DNA from: Trichopria drosophilae
Taxonomy: Eukaryota > Arthropoda > Insecta > Hymenoptera > Diapriidae
Reading direction: 5' to 3'
Length of the DNA: 64,000 nt
Assembly: GCA_030407085.1 (NCBI GenBank)
Contig: CM059582.1
Span: forward strand, 69,955,501 to 70,019,500
Made by a program: the position numbers and the translations under genes. The notes under the pieces are model-generated. The model saw only the letters and a list, made by a program, of their open reading frames with translations. It made no database searches and was not told the DNA's origin. Below, piece by piece: positions 33,739 through 45,690 of this stretch (position 1 is its first letter; each line of letters begins with the position of its first letter).

Positions 33739-34766
33739 TTAGCGAGGTGGACGCCAGGTGCTCCTGAAAAATTCTCCCATATCCCTGAGGTACTGGGCAC
33801 GTTTTGCTTTGCCCATTGCCTGTCTCTTCTTCACCTGACGCCCACCTCTCTGCTTTGTATGATAGATCTTCTTTATCTGAAAAAGAAACAATTTATTATG
33901 AAAATGTAAGAAGGAATACAATCGACTGAAAATAGAGTATCTTTGCCGGTTAGGAATTTATTACTACGTGTTGTAATTTTACGATGCTACACGTTGAATA
34001 AAATCGAGTCCGTGTTGAACGTGGTATTTTTCCCATTCGAGAGAAAATTACATCAAAATTAGTAAAATTACAACTCCCAAACAGAAAACTTACAGCACGC
34101 AATAAGATTACCACGTTCAGCGTGGGCTCAATTTCGACCAACGTGTAACGTGGTAAAATTCATTGCCATTTTTTACATTGTAGGTTACTATTAGGTTATT
34201 ATTATGTTTTTATTAGGTTATGATGCAAACAAATTGCAATGAATTTTACCACGTTACACTTTGGTCAAAATTGAGCTCGCATTGAACGTGGTAATAATGT
34301 TCTAAGTTTTCTGTTTGGGAGTTGTAGTTTTACCAATTTATATGCGTTTTCCTCTAGAATGTGAAAATTACCGAGTTCAACATGGGCTAGATTTTGATCG
34401 ACGTGTAGCAAGGTAAAATTACAACACAAAATAAAATTCCTAATCTCCAAAGATAAGAACCCAACGCTTATTTCTTTGCATTCATTTTTTTCAGTTTTAT
34501 CTTTTTTTTCATATATTTTTCATTTTATATTATTTTTTATTTATTTTTTTCTGTATTTATTTATTTTCCTTACTTTTTCGGTTTGGCTGCAATTTTCCGC
34601 GGTCGTCTTCTCTTCCTGCATTTCCTCGATTTCCTCGATTTCCTCATTTTGGCCGTTGCTCCTCTCGGCCTGCTCGTTCACCGACTCATCCCGAATGTTG
34701 CTCTGGAAATATAAACATTGTGGTGAATATAAAAAATTGAATTTTTATGAAATGTTTTCTTACCAT
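33739..34766 (-). CDS. Candidate three-exon gene for an 89-residue protein, function unknown
   Basis: Minus strand. Exon 1 ends with the start codon (ATG 34764-34766) directly followed by GTAAGA. Exon 2 is 34574-34702 (43 codons), preceded by CCAG and followed by GTAAGG. Exon 3 is 33739-33876 (45 codons and TAA), preceded by a pyrimidine tract and TCAG. All three junctions are in the same phase, so the frame is continuous. The N-terminal half is acidic and Gln/Glu-rich (NEEIEEIEEMQEEK); the C-terminal half is strongly basic (RGGRQVKKRQAMGKAKRAQY) and ends FFRSTWRPPR. No membrane segment or known domain. Just upstream of the ATG, GTTGCCTGGAGAC (near 34823-34811 minus) fits a loose RFX X-box. 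No homolog is recognised; a chance alignment of splice sites is possible but three consistent ones are unlikely. Confidence 0.5.
33949..34445. mobile_element. Palindromic MITE inside intron 2 of the small gene
   Basis: About 497 bp, inverted about a centre near 34197. Outer ends share TTAGGAATTT and GTTGTAATTTTAC, and inner blocks share GAATTTTACCACGTTACA and GTTTTCTGTTTGGGAGTTGT with their reverse complements. No coding content; the ORFs on it are mirror images. Confidence 0.6.
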
Positions 34767-36485
34767 TTTTGTCCTTTCGGCGTTCCTCGGTTGCGTCGAC
34801 TCAATGTTTATTTGTCTCCAGGCAACACGCCGCGGGACAGACTATGACGCCGTAAGATATGAAACTCGACTGCCAAAGTGCGAACGGGCGCTGCCATCTG
34901 TTGTTTGATTAAAGTAATTAATATGGTGTCATTCGCATACTGGATTACATGCACTACAGAAAGATATGATATATATATAGTGCTTTGTGCACTGGTTAGT
35001 GCATATTACTCGCACGCTCTCGCGTGTGTGCAACTCTATTCCTTTCTACATAGCAAAGAAAGTTTCTGTAAAATTACTACTCTCAAAGAGGGTAGTCAGA
35101 AAGACCTATTCTGAGAGAAGTAAAATTACACCAATCAGATTTTGTTTATTTCCCTCAAATGTCTCGTCATAATACGAGTAATTTTATCAAAAAATAAGGG
35201 ATTTTTTGTTGTGTCTCTAATAAATATGTCAGTGTAATTTTACCAGTGAAGTTACTTTGGAATTAGCAAAATTGCAACTTTCAGGGTAGTAAAATTACAC
35301 CTCTCAAAGTAGGTATTTAGTAAGACCCACTTTGAGAGTAGCAATTTTACGATTTTCTTTAAAATTTACATTTTTATAGTAATACTCAATAGTGTTGTAA
35401 TATTGTCATTCTCATAGTTCTGATTTCACCATGTGGGCTAGGGAAAACACTGTTTAATTTTACGAGATGCTTGTGATTTTACATCAGCATTTTTTACTGT
35501 GTAACGAGTGTTCAATTGTAAACATTATTAGAGGTATCTAACGCGACGTCACTTGATCGTATAAATAATTAAAATATATAATAATAAAAATAAAAAATAA
35601 CAATAAAAATAAATTAATTAATAAATGACAATAAAAAAAATGAATAAAATAACTTTTCGTTTTGTAAGAACGAGCCGGAAATTTTGAAACATACGATAGA
35701 CATTTTTTAATTTCACTTCTTAGGGAATGATAGAAGATTAAAATCTTTCTAAAGCCTATTTCGAATTTTCCAGCTCGTTTGTAAAGAAAAATCATTTCTC
35801 CTGGTTTGTGCAATTATTTAGAACTTCTATTTGTATATTAATTTATATTTTTGTAATTATTCACCATTAGGTAGATTATGCTTTTGGTATTACTTTTGTT
35901 TAAATTATTACTTTTGTTGTGGATAACAACAATTCTGGACTATAATATTCAAAGTACAACTTTTGTGGAACATCCCATATTTATCGACTATTATTTCTAT
36001 CGCAAATATCGAAATCGATTTTGAAATAATAAATGGTTAGGATTTGGCAATTTTGCATTGAAAAGTGACATTGAAAATTGTGAAATCGCGGTCTAGACAT
36101 TTCGGCAAAGGCCATATGCTTTGGTCAGGACGACGAGGGTGTCGAAAATCTGGGTTAATGTAAGTAAATAAGTATTATATTTTCGCAAATATTACAACGG
36201 TAGCCATAACCTATTAGGGTTATATGTGGGAAGTGACGGAAAGTAATCGTGACACCCGCAGGGAGTAATTATTTCATTAAAATCCTATTACCTAATGTAA
36301 GCAGATCCCCAGTAACATCCCTAGTATACAAATAATGTCTGCCGTTCCTCGAAATGAATTTCTCTAAATAAAAACATTGATTACGTATTTTTTGCTAATG
36401 GATGTGTTTGGTCAGTTTTAGAGCACACGTATGCTTTTAGGCATTGTTAGAAACAGGCAAAGTTCTACATGGTTATAATAATTCT
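34767..36485. repeat. Non-coding, short inverted and direct repeats
   Basis: 35060-35345 holds several copies of GTAAAATTAC with CTCTCAAAG/CTTTGAGAG arms, apparently a relative of the palindromic MITE in the small gene's intron. Around 35500-35550 lies GAGGTATCTAACGCGACGTC, inverted at 62165-62190. The rest is AT-rich with no gene. A minus ORF at 35538-35813 is A/T-rich and not convincing. Confidence 0.45.
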
Positions 36486-37045
36486 TTTTCGTCATAGTAG
36501 GCGTAAAGTACGTCTTTACGCATCTTTTTGCGGGTTAACTTTTAGTTAAAGTGCAACTTGTGATCGTCGAAGGGCGTAAAAGTTGTACGCCCGCGGTGCG
36601 AACATAATTTTTTGTCATAGTAGGAGTAAAATCGTACTTTACGCCAAGTAGGCGTAAAGACGCACTTTACGCCCCCAAAAATAGGTATTATGTACGTCTT
36701 TTCGGTGCGTAAAGTAAACTTGTGCGTAAAGTAAACTTTACGCACTCGATTATACTTTACGCACGAAAAAGCCGTACGTAAACAATATTTCGGCACGCGT
36801 GTGTGTGTGTAAAGTTCTTTACGCATACGCCCTTGTACCGAAAACTACTATTTTGTAACGGCGTGCTTGAAGTTCGGCTTTTCATGCATGAAATGCGTGT
36901 GTATAGCATCACTTTTACGCACGCGCATTTCACAGCGTGCATAAAGCATTTCCAGCGTGCGAAACACATCCCCAGCATGCGTAAAACATTTCCAGCTTGC
37001 ATCAACCCTCCGCAGAGTATGTACAACCAGTACGTATGAGAACTA
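36486..37045. repeat. Dense cluster of CGTAAAG / CTTTACG motifs
   Basis: Ten exact copies of CGTAAAG or its reverse complement lie between about 36498 and 36825, on both strands, often paired as short inverted repeats (for example GCGTAAAGTAAACTTTACGC near 36741). Variants with GCGTG continue to 37000, and two more exact copies lie near 37493 and 37614. The ORFs on both strands are Cys/Thr/Lys-rich by-products of the repeats. Confidence 0.6.
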
Positions 37046-38379
37046 CCTCCCACGAAATAATATAGAATTGTAAAATAATATATTTGCCCTGTTCTTATAT
37101 TTTATATAATTTATTTATATTTTTCGATATAATAAATTTATATCTCCGGTTGCTGCATTTTTTTATAAAATTTTATTTTATAAATTTATTTAAAAAAATA
37201 TTATCACATATTTCTTTTGCGGGGGATTTACCCCTTTCGAGGTACATTTTAGAAAATAATGTTCTCGGAATTTCCGTTCCAAAATAACATCTCATTACGA
37301 GGAGAAAGATTGTCTGGCACCCCTAAAAAATGTCGCATGGAAAAAATGTCGAATGGCTATAATGCCGGTGATAAAAATGTTGAAAAGAAATAAGGAATAT
37401 TTGTCGAATGGAATAATGTCCCGGGGAAATAATGTAGAATGGAAATAAATTCGTTCCGTGTGATTCTCATTTTCTCAACTGAAAATCACCTGCTTTACGC
37501 ACTAGTATCGCAATGTACTGTTTTGTAACGGCGCGGCGTGCGTGAAGTTCAGCTTCTCATGCGAGGGTAGAGTGCGTGAAGCAACTGATTTTCGCACTCG
37601 AATGACTTCAAGTGCTTTACGCACGCTTGTCATGTTCGTGCAGAGTCCCCTACTTCACGCACTTGTATCATAATATACTATTCTATTATCTTGTCCCGCG
37701 ACAAAATAATTGCGACAAAGTAATCGAACAATAAGTAATCGCGACAACATAATGAAAAGGTATAATCAGGCAGAACTTCACCTCTCCCTAATAATGATTA
37801 AAAGCATATGTATGCCCTAAAACTAACGTAACCTAACCAGTGAAGATCTAAAACACTTTAATTATTTTGTCGTGATTGTTTGGACATGTGTTATTTAGTT
37901 CAACTTTATATTAATTTGACGTCAATCGGACATCAGATTCGGATTACGTGCGCCATGAGGTTCGACAAAAAATCGAAATAATATAGAAATTTCTAAACGG
38001 AAAAAAATAGTTGGCTGGCACAGTCACTAAAGTAGTAAAATTTACTAATTAGATAGTGAAATTTGACATAGTCATCTCAGTTGGTAGCATGTACTATCTT
38101 TAGATAGTAAGCTTCTGAGATGCACGGTTTTTACTAACTAGATAGTACCGCCAGACACTTTTGAAATGTTTACATCCACGTGTTTGACAGTTGGAAATAC
38201 TATGTATCTGTATGTTTCTTTCTCGTGCACACATGCGCGCTATTTTCCCCTCTCACTCTCTTTCTCTTGTCCCATTGCGAAGGCGAACAGTTCCATCAGA
38301 GCGCCATGACCTACAAAAGTTATATCAGCTGATCAGCTCGCATGGGAGGTATTTCAAAGATACAAGAATTTAAATGTAA
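37046..38379. repeat. Non-coding with several short simple-sequence families
   Basis: 37330-37460 repeats AATGTCGAATGGA-like words; 37690-37760 repeats CGACAAAATAAT-like words; 38020-38150 repeats ACTA-rich words around ACTAGATAGTA. No gene is recognised. Confidence 0.4.
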
Positions 38380-38880
38380 TTCCTTCTGTTGAATTGAGTT
38401 ATATTAACAATATGAGACTTCAGGTCTAATTCCTTCTTTCGGTGGGACTTATTTCAACGATATAAGAATTTAGGTCTAATTCCTCTTTTCGATGAGAGTT
38501 GTATCATCGATATAACAATGTAGACCTAATACCTTCTTTCGATGGGAGTTATATACTGACCTAAATTCGTATATCTTTGATGTAACTCCCATCGAAAGAA
38601 GGAATTAGATTTAAATTCTTACGTAGTTGATATGACTCCCATTGAAAGAAGGGTTTAGATTTAAATTGATATACTGTTGAAATTAGGTTTGAATTCTTAT
38701 ATCGATGAAATAATTCCCATCAAAAGAAGGAATGAGACCTAAATTTTTATATCGTTGATATAACTCCATCGAAATAAGGAATTACACCTAAATACTCATT
38801 TCGTTGATACGTAACTCCCATCGAAAGAAGTGTTTAGATTTAAATTCTTACATCGTTTATTATCATAATGGGATAAAGTC
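38380..38880. repeat. Tandem repeat of about 48-bp units that reverses orientation
   Basis: About four to five plus-oriented units (GATATAAGAATTTAGGTCTA followed by ATTCCTTCTTTCGATGGGAG) run to about 38555, and from 38560 the same unit continues in the opposite orientation for about six copies. Units are imperfect. Further units occur at 39295-39410 and, inverted, at 45380-45510. Confidence 0.65.
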
Positions 38881-40099
38881 AAATGTAGTTTTTTAATCAT
38901 TTATTGGTCATTTCTGTACATCTAAATGTCTCGAAAGCATAGCATTAGAAAATTAATAGTATATTGTTGAAAAATTGATTGTTCATTATCAATTGTCACA
39001 TTTGATTGGAAAGAACTTTTCAAAATCACTGAACAGTCAACATTTGACATTATAATTACTTATATTATAATGTCGTCTTCAAAAATATTAGTATTTAATA
39101 AAGTTTGAAGAATTCTCAATATAGTATTCTATGTTATCATGTGTATATGCTTAACATATATCTACCCGAAATTTCCTGTTTTCATTTTTAAACCATATAT
39201 AATTAATTTTCTACGTCTATGCCTTCAAAACTGTCAGATGTACAAAAGTAACAAATAAATAATTTAAAAACTACATCTTGACTTTATTCCATTACAATAA
39301 TCAACGATATAAGAATTTAGATCCAATTCCTTTATTCGATGGAAGTTATATCAACGATATAAGAATTTAAGTCAGCTAATTCCTCTTTTCGATGGGAGTT
39401 TTATCATTGACATAAGAAAATACAATTTAGGCTGCAAATTGTGATAAAGATAAGTTATTAATTACATTTTGCACTCTTTAAAAGTAATATTATTAGTTTG
39501 GTAATCATCAGTTGCTTCTTTTCAAGAAAAAATGCATTTTTTGTTTCTTCGTCGAAAGTCCACTCGGAGCCCAATTTCACCAGTGTTTTGTATTAACTAT
39601 TTCATTACCTTAAAAATAACTAATTGATATCAAACTACTTTGAGTAGTTTCAGAAGAGTAAAATCTACCAAGTTTCATGGTTATATTAGAATTTTTAGCA
39701 CAATTTCCATTTTTATGTGCTTTAACCAAACCTGATGAAAAACAGTTGCTTGGTATGCAATAAAAATTGAAATTGTTCTAAAAATTTTAATATGACCATG
39801 AAATTTTGTAGATTTTGCTCTTCTGAGACTATTGCAAGTAGTTTGATATCAATGAGTTGCTTTCAAGTCAGTGAAACAGTTAATACAACATTTTGATGAA
39901 ATACGACTGCGAGTGGACTTTTTACAAAGAAACAAAAAAATGCATTTTGTATTAACTTTTTCATTGACTGACAGCAACTCATTGATACCAAACTACTTGT
40001 AATAGTTCCAGAAGAGCAAAATGTACCAAGTTTCATGTTTATATTAGAATTTTTAGCATAATTTCAATTTTTATTGCATACAAAGCAACTGTTTTTTAA
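38881..40099 (+). repeat. Left arm of a large palindromic repeat
   Basis: Inverted relative to 44732-45690. From 39295 it contains two 48-bp-type units, then 39420-40099 holds blocks of about 350 bp that are themselves palindromic (ATGCATTTTTTGTTTCTTCG and GTTTCATGGTTATATTAGAA words in both orientations). No coding content. Confidence 0.6.
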
Positions 40100-40104
40100 C
40101 AATC
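40100..40104 (+). repeat. 5-bp target duplication of the copia element, left
   Basis: CAATC, repeated at 44727-44731. Confidence 0.85.
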
Positions 40105-40362
40105 TGTTATTATTATAAGGATGCCTCACGATGAAGGAAACTTAAAACTTTTATTGTCCGCATGTACAAAAGCTTTATTACTACTACCCGAACGGAAGGA
40201 AGTAAACACCCGGTTCGGAATCCGGAATAGAGGACAAATTTAACCATAAACAAAATATATATACATAGATAATCTCATTCAGTTATATGTATACAATGTA
40301 CGATCAAAAGATAATTAACAATTACACTATCTATATCCCGTTGATAAAACAGATTCATAACA
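40105..40362 (-). repeat. Copia 3' LTR
   Basis: Element-sense start TGTTATGAATC (40362) and end AATAATAACA (40105). Same length as the partner at 44469-44726. Confidence 0.9.
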
Positions 40363-40425
40363 CCCTCACTTGTTGAGATTTAAAAAAAAATAAAAATTCA
40401 TCATTTAGCTAAGTTATTTAAATTT

Positions 40426-43400
40426 TCAACATAGTCCCATTTCACGATTACAATAAATATTTTTGTCTTTAGTAACTGCTTTGGTTAAACTATCAGCAAC
40501 CATTTTATCGGTTGAAATATATTGCACTTCCACAATCTTCTTTTCAACAAACTCACAGATGAAGTGGTGTCGTATATCAATATGTTTCGTTCGAGGACGA
40601 TAACCATCACACTCAGCTAATTTTATCGCTCCTTGATTGTCACACATCAATAATATTGGTGATTGATTTTTCGGATCAAGTTCATTAATTAGTTGCTGTA
40701 ACCACAATGATTCCTGGATAGCAGATGACATTGACATGTATTCTGCTTCAGTACTAGACAAGGCAATAGTTGATTGTCGCTTGCTATTTCATGTGATTGC
40801 TGCATTTGACAACTTAAATATATATCCTGTGCATGACCTTCGTTTATCAATATCGGATGCCCAATCTGCATCACAGTATCCTTGAAGTCGATCATTACAA
40901 TTCTTTTCGAATTTTAATTTTAGATTTATTGTTCCTTTTAAGTAACGGATAATCCTTTTCACAGCTTTCCAATGTTGTGAACCGTATTGTGAATTACATC
41001 TACTTACATCATTCACTGCGAAGGTTATGTCTGGTCTTGTACATTGAGCTATATATAATAGACTCCCTACAGCCTCTTGGTAAGGAATTTTTGTCAAATA
41101 TTCCTCATCCTCTTCTTGTAGCATATTGATTGATAATTTGGTAATTGGATCACTCGGTGTCGAAACAGGTTTACAGTCTTCCATCTTAAACCGCCGTATA
41201 ATCTTTCGTATATATGGTGTCTGATCTAATTCTATCTTTCCTTTTTCTTGACATATTCTCATTCCAAGACAGTATTTTGCATTTCCCAGATCTTTCATTT
41301 TGAATGTCTGATTCAATACATTTTTTAGTTCTTGTAGCTTTGATGAGTCTTTCCAAAAAATTAAAAAATCATCAACATATATTGTTATAATTAGATCTAA
41401 GTCATCGTTAAAATATACACAAGGATCTAATTTTGACTTCTTTAAACCAAACTGTCTCAACAAATTATCCAATTTCAAATTCCATTGTCTTCCCGCTTGT
41501 TTAAGACCATAAACAGCTTTTCTCAATTTACATACCTTTCCAGTATTATCATTGAACCCTTCAGGTTGTTCAATATACAAATCTTCATCTAAACTTCCTT
41601 GCAAAAAAGATGTGATTACATCCATTTGGTCAATTACCATGTCCTTTTTCACTGCTAATGCCATTAAGAATCTCATAGTGGAATATCTAACAACAGGAGA
41701 ATAGGTTTCGTTATAATCAATTCCGTAACGTTGATTACAACCCTTTGCTACTAATCGAGCTTTATGTCTTACTTTTTCTCCTTCATTTTCTTTTATACTA
41801 AATACCCATCTAGTTTTCAAAACTTTCTTACCTTTCGGCAACTCAACTAGATCCCAGGTTTTATTTTCTTGCAAAGAATTAATTTCTTCTTCCATGGCTT
41901 TCTTCCACTGTAGACTATCCTCATGATTCATGGCTTCTTCTATAGTTAACGGATCATCTTGGTTTCCATAGTTACAGACCATATAAGTAACGTAGTCTTT
42001 AAAATCACGTGGTTTTGGTTCACGAACCGATCTTCTTATTTCTGGTGGCTTAAGCAATTCTTCTTCGAGTCGTTGTTCATCTTCAACTTCCTGGATTGAT
42101 GGATTACTTGCCAATTCTTCGTTGCTACTATCTTCAGAATTTTCTTCTTGTTGAAGTTCCTGGTCATCTTTGAGATTATCCCTCACTGATTCTGGACTCG
42201 TTTTGATATTAACACCAATTTCAGGTAAGTCTTAATCACTCTCATGAAAGATAACATCTCTACTTATCGTCAATCCTTTGGTGTTTACATCAATGCATCG
42301 GTAACCTTTTGTGGCATCATCCATTCCAACAAAAATCATCTCTCTTGATTTTTTGTCCAATTTACGCCTTTTTTCTTTAGGGATATGAACCATTACAGAT
42401 GTACCAAAAATTCGAAGATGTGATAAATCCACCTTTTTGCCTGTCCAAATTTCCTCTGGCGTTTTATTAATCAGTGATGAGCATACTGATCTGTTGATTA
42501 TGTACACTGCCATGTGACAGGCTTCAGCCCAATACGTATTATCCAAATCAGCATCGAACAACATGCATTTTGCCTTTTCTATTATTGTACGATTCATCCT
42601 CTCGGCAACTCCATTTTGCTGTGGCGTATACACATTGGTTGACTCATGATAAATTCCATTGATTCTACAGACATCGGCAAATTTATTTGAAAAATATTCT
42701 GTTCCATTATCAGTTCTTAATTTCTTAACTTTTCTATCTGATTGATTTTCTGCCATAATCTTAAAGTCTATAAATGCATTCAATACTTCAGATTTTTCTC
42801 GTAAAAAATAAACAAACACTTTTCTTGAGAAATCATCAATAAAAGTTAATAGAAATCGGGCGCCACCGATCGATTTTGTCTCCATTGGACCAACCAAATC
42901 CGAGTGTACCAATTCTAACACTTGAGTAGATTTTGATAAACTGTGTCCAAAAGACTTTCTTGAATGCTTTCCTTCTGCACAGACTTTACAGTTGTTAATT
43001 CCAATTGAACCATTACCGAATTGCACACCATAAACAACACCATCACGCATTTTCTTCAAATTACTGTAGCACATATGACCAAGTCGACGATGCCAAAGCT
43101 GCAACGATTTGTCTTCTTTCTTGACGAACATACATCGATCATTTCTTGAATTGAATTTGTAGACACCATTTTCAGCTTCAGATTCCAAAATTACTTGATT
43201 AATGACATCATAAATAGTACAAAGTTTTTTATCAAATACGACCTTGTTGCCTTTCTCTGTGATTCGTTTCACCGATAACAAGTTCGTCGATAAATTTGGT
43301 ACACATAAAACATTGGTAACTTCTATTGTTTTTCCATTGATAGATAACTCAGTGTTATCTTGTTTATCAACTTTCAACTTCTCACTATTTGCTGTAATTA

Positions 43401-44292
43401 TTTCGTTGATTACCGATTCCTTGCAATTTGTTATCAAATCACGTTTTGAAGTCATGTGGTTTGATGCACCACTATCTATGTACCATTCATTTAAAGTATT
43501 ATTCTGCAGTTGACTCTTCACCGTAAAGGCATACTTAGCACGTCGATCCTTATTTTCGTAATTTGGATGTTGCTTTGATTCCGCCAGCTTCATGGGACAC
43601 TCTGAACTTTTGTGATTCTTGCCACCACACGTATAACACTTGAATATTCTTGGCTTTTTCTTCTTGAAGTTATAAGTTCGATTCGCAACCTTTTTACTGA
43701 AGAATGCTCCACTTGATTCTTGAGTTTCTTCCATTTTAACATCTAATAATTTTAATTTTATTTCATCTGCGGACAAAATACGATCAACACCTTCCAAACT
43801 CAAAATCAGTGGTTTATATTCGCTTAGTAAACCAATCAAATATATGGCTCCGAGCCACTCATCGCTTATTTCAAAATTAATGCTGGCTAACTTACTCGCA
43901 ATAGAGGTTATTTTATCAATATAATCTTGCATATTGTTGCATTGTTCCAATTTTATAGTTACTAACTGTTGTAATAAACTAGTTCTTCGTAATAAACCTC
44001 TATCTTGATACATTGCTTGTAGTTTAGTCCAGATTTCCAACGCAGTTGTACATGACCGAATGTGCACAAAGAGACTCGGTTCTACACTTAATGATAATGT
44101 ACTTTTGGCTTCATCCAACTTATCTTGACTTTTTTCAACAGCAATAGATGGATCGTCTTCATTTGGAATTATACATTTTGTTAGTTTTCTTATTACCATG
44201 TAGTTCTCCATAGCAAAACACCAATCATGGTAATTTGAGCTACCTTTCAATTTTTCAATAGAAAAATCATTCCTTTGGAGACTCATTTTCAT
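40426..44292 (-). pseudogene. Copia gag-pol polyprotein with two nonsense codons
   Basis: A single minus-strand frame from the ATG at 44292. Order: Gag, zinc knuckle CYTCGGKNHKSSECP (about residue 217), aspartic protease WYIDSGASNHMT (about 270), pre-integrase LWHRRLGHMCYSNLKKM, integrase core with Asp in HSDLVGP and FIDDFSRK and QNGVAERMNRT, then, after a stop at 42232-42234, the reverse transcriptase with FLQGSLDEDLYIEQPEGF and YVDDFL, and RNase H with DADWASD. A second stop near 40770 replaces the usual Trp before NSKRQST; LSSTEAEYMS follows in the same frame. Both breaks are single-codon stops without frameshift, so this copy is recently inactivated or the stops are sequence variants. Confidence 0.9.
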
Positions 44293-44468
44293 TTGGATAT
44301 AACACTCGATAAAATCTTAACTCGATTTCACCAACACGTGAGCACAATCTCACTTTCGAATTCAATACACAATTAAATTCCAGCTATATAATATCCAACA
44401 AAAATATTTGTCTTTACAAATGCCAAAAACACTTCCAAGCACACAGCGAGTATTCTGGGCCCAGAACC
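44293..44468 (-). other. Copia leader between 5' LTR and gag
   Basis: Contains the primer-binding site adjoining the LTR (near 44468-44453 minus) and about 160 bp of untranslated leader. Confidence 0.7.
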
Positions 44469-44726
44469 TGTTATTATTATAAGGATGCCTCACGATGAAG
44501 GAAACTCAAAACTTTTATTGTCCGCATGTACAAAAGCTTTATTCCTACTACCCGAACGGAAGGAAGTAAACACCCGGTTCGGAATCCGGAATAGAGGACA
44601 AATTTAACCATAAACAAAATATATATACATAGATAATCTCATTGAGTTATGTGTATACAATGTACGATCAAAAGATAATTAACAATTACACTATCTATAT
44701 CCCGTTGATAAAACAGATTCATAACA
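44469..44726 (-). repeat. Copia 5' LTR
   Basis: 258 bp. It differs from the 3' LTR at about four sites, for example near 44507, 44546, 44644 and 44650. Confidence 0.9.
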
Positions 44727-44731
44727 CAATC
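44727..44731 (+). repeat. 5-bp target duplication of the copia element, right
   Basis: CAATC, as at 40100-40104. Confidence 0.85.
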
Positions 44732-45690
44732 ATATAAAAATGGAAATTGTGCTAAAAATTCGAATATAACTATGAAACTTGGTAGATTTTGTTCTTCTGA
44801 AACTATTCCAAGTAGTTTGATATCGATCAATTGTTTGTAAGGTTGAAAAAGTTAATACAAAATGCATTTTTTGTTTCTTTGTGAAAAGTCCACTCGTAGT
44901 CGTATTTCATCAAAATGTTATATTAACTTTTTCACCACCTTAAAAACAATTGATTGATATCAAACTACTTGCAATAGTTTAAGAAAAGCAAAATGTACCA
45001 AGTATCATGGTTATATTAGAATTCTTAGCACAATTTCAATTTTTATTGCATACCAAGCAACTGTTTTTTATCAGGTTTGGTTAAAGCACATAAAAATGGA
45101 AATAATGCTAAAAATTCTAATACAACCATGAAACTTGTTAGATTTTACTCTTCTGAAACTATTCCAAGCAGTTTGATATCAATTAGTTACTTTTAAGGTA
45201 GTGAAAAAGTTAATACAAAACACTGGTGAAATTGGGCTCCGAGTGGACTTTCGACGAAGAAACAAAAAATGCATTTTTTCTTGAAAAGAAGCAACTCATG
45301 ATTACCAAACTAATAATATTACTTTTAATGAGTGCAAAATGTAATTAATAACTTATCTTTATTACAATTTGCAGCCTAAATTGTATTTTCTTAGATCAAT
45401 GATAAAACTCCCATCGAAAAGAGGAATTAGCTGACTTAAATTCTTATGTCGTTCATATAACTTCCATCGAATAAAGGAATTGGATCTAAATTCTTATATC
45501 GTTGATTATTGTAATGGAATAAAGTCAAGATGTAGTTTTAAAATTATTTATTTGTTATTTTTGTACATCTAAACGTCTTGAAGGCATAGGCGTTGAAAAA
45601 TAATTATATATTATTCAGGAAATTTTGGGTAGATATATGTTAAGCATATACACATGATAATATAAAATACTACATTGAGATTTTTTACAT
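44732..45690 (-). repeat. Right arm of the large palindromic repeat
   Basis: Reverse complement of 39120-40099 with scattered differences, ending beyond the 48-bp-type units (45380-45510) and an AATGGAATAAAGTCAAGATG block shared with 39276-39295. Confidence 0.6.

Larger units (their letters stand above)
40105..44726 (-). mobile_element. Ty1/copia LTR retrotransposon, nearly intact
   Basis: LTRs of 258 bp at both ends, a 5-bp CAATC duplication, minus-strand gag-pol between. I count about four differences between the LTRs, so the insertion is recent. On the minus strand the sequence after the 5' LTR is GGTTCTGGGCCCAGAA, which nearly matches the half-tRNA initiator-Met primer site used by Drosophila copia. 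The polypurine tract AAGTGAGGG lies directly before the 3' LTR. The element sits near the middle of the palindromic repeat at 38881-45690. Confidence 0.9.

Noticed and set aside
36542..37053. Overlapping minus frames of 94 and 98 codons
   Set aside because: Generated by the CGTAAAG motif field; frames appear on both strands.
38380..38880. Possible CRISPR-like array
   Set aside because: Units are adjacent without unique spacers, vary along their length and switch orientation in a eukaryotic setting.
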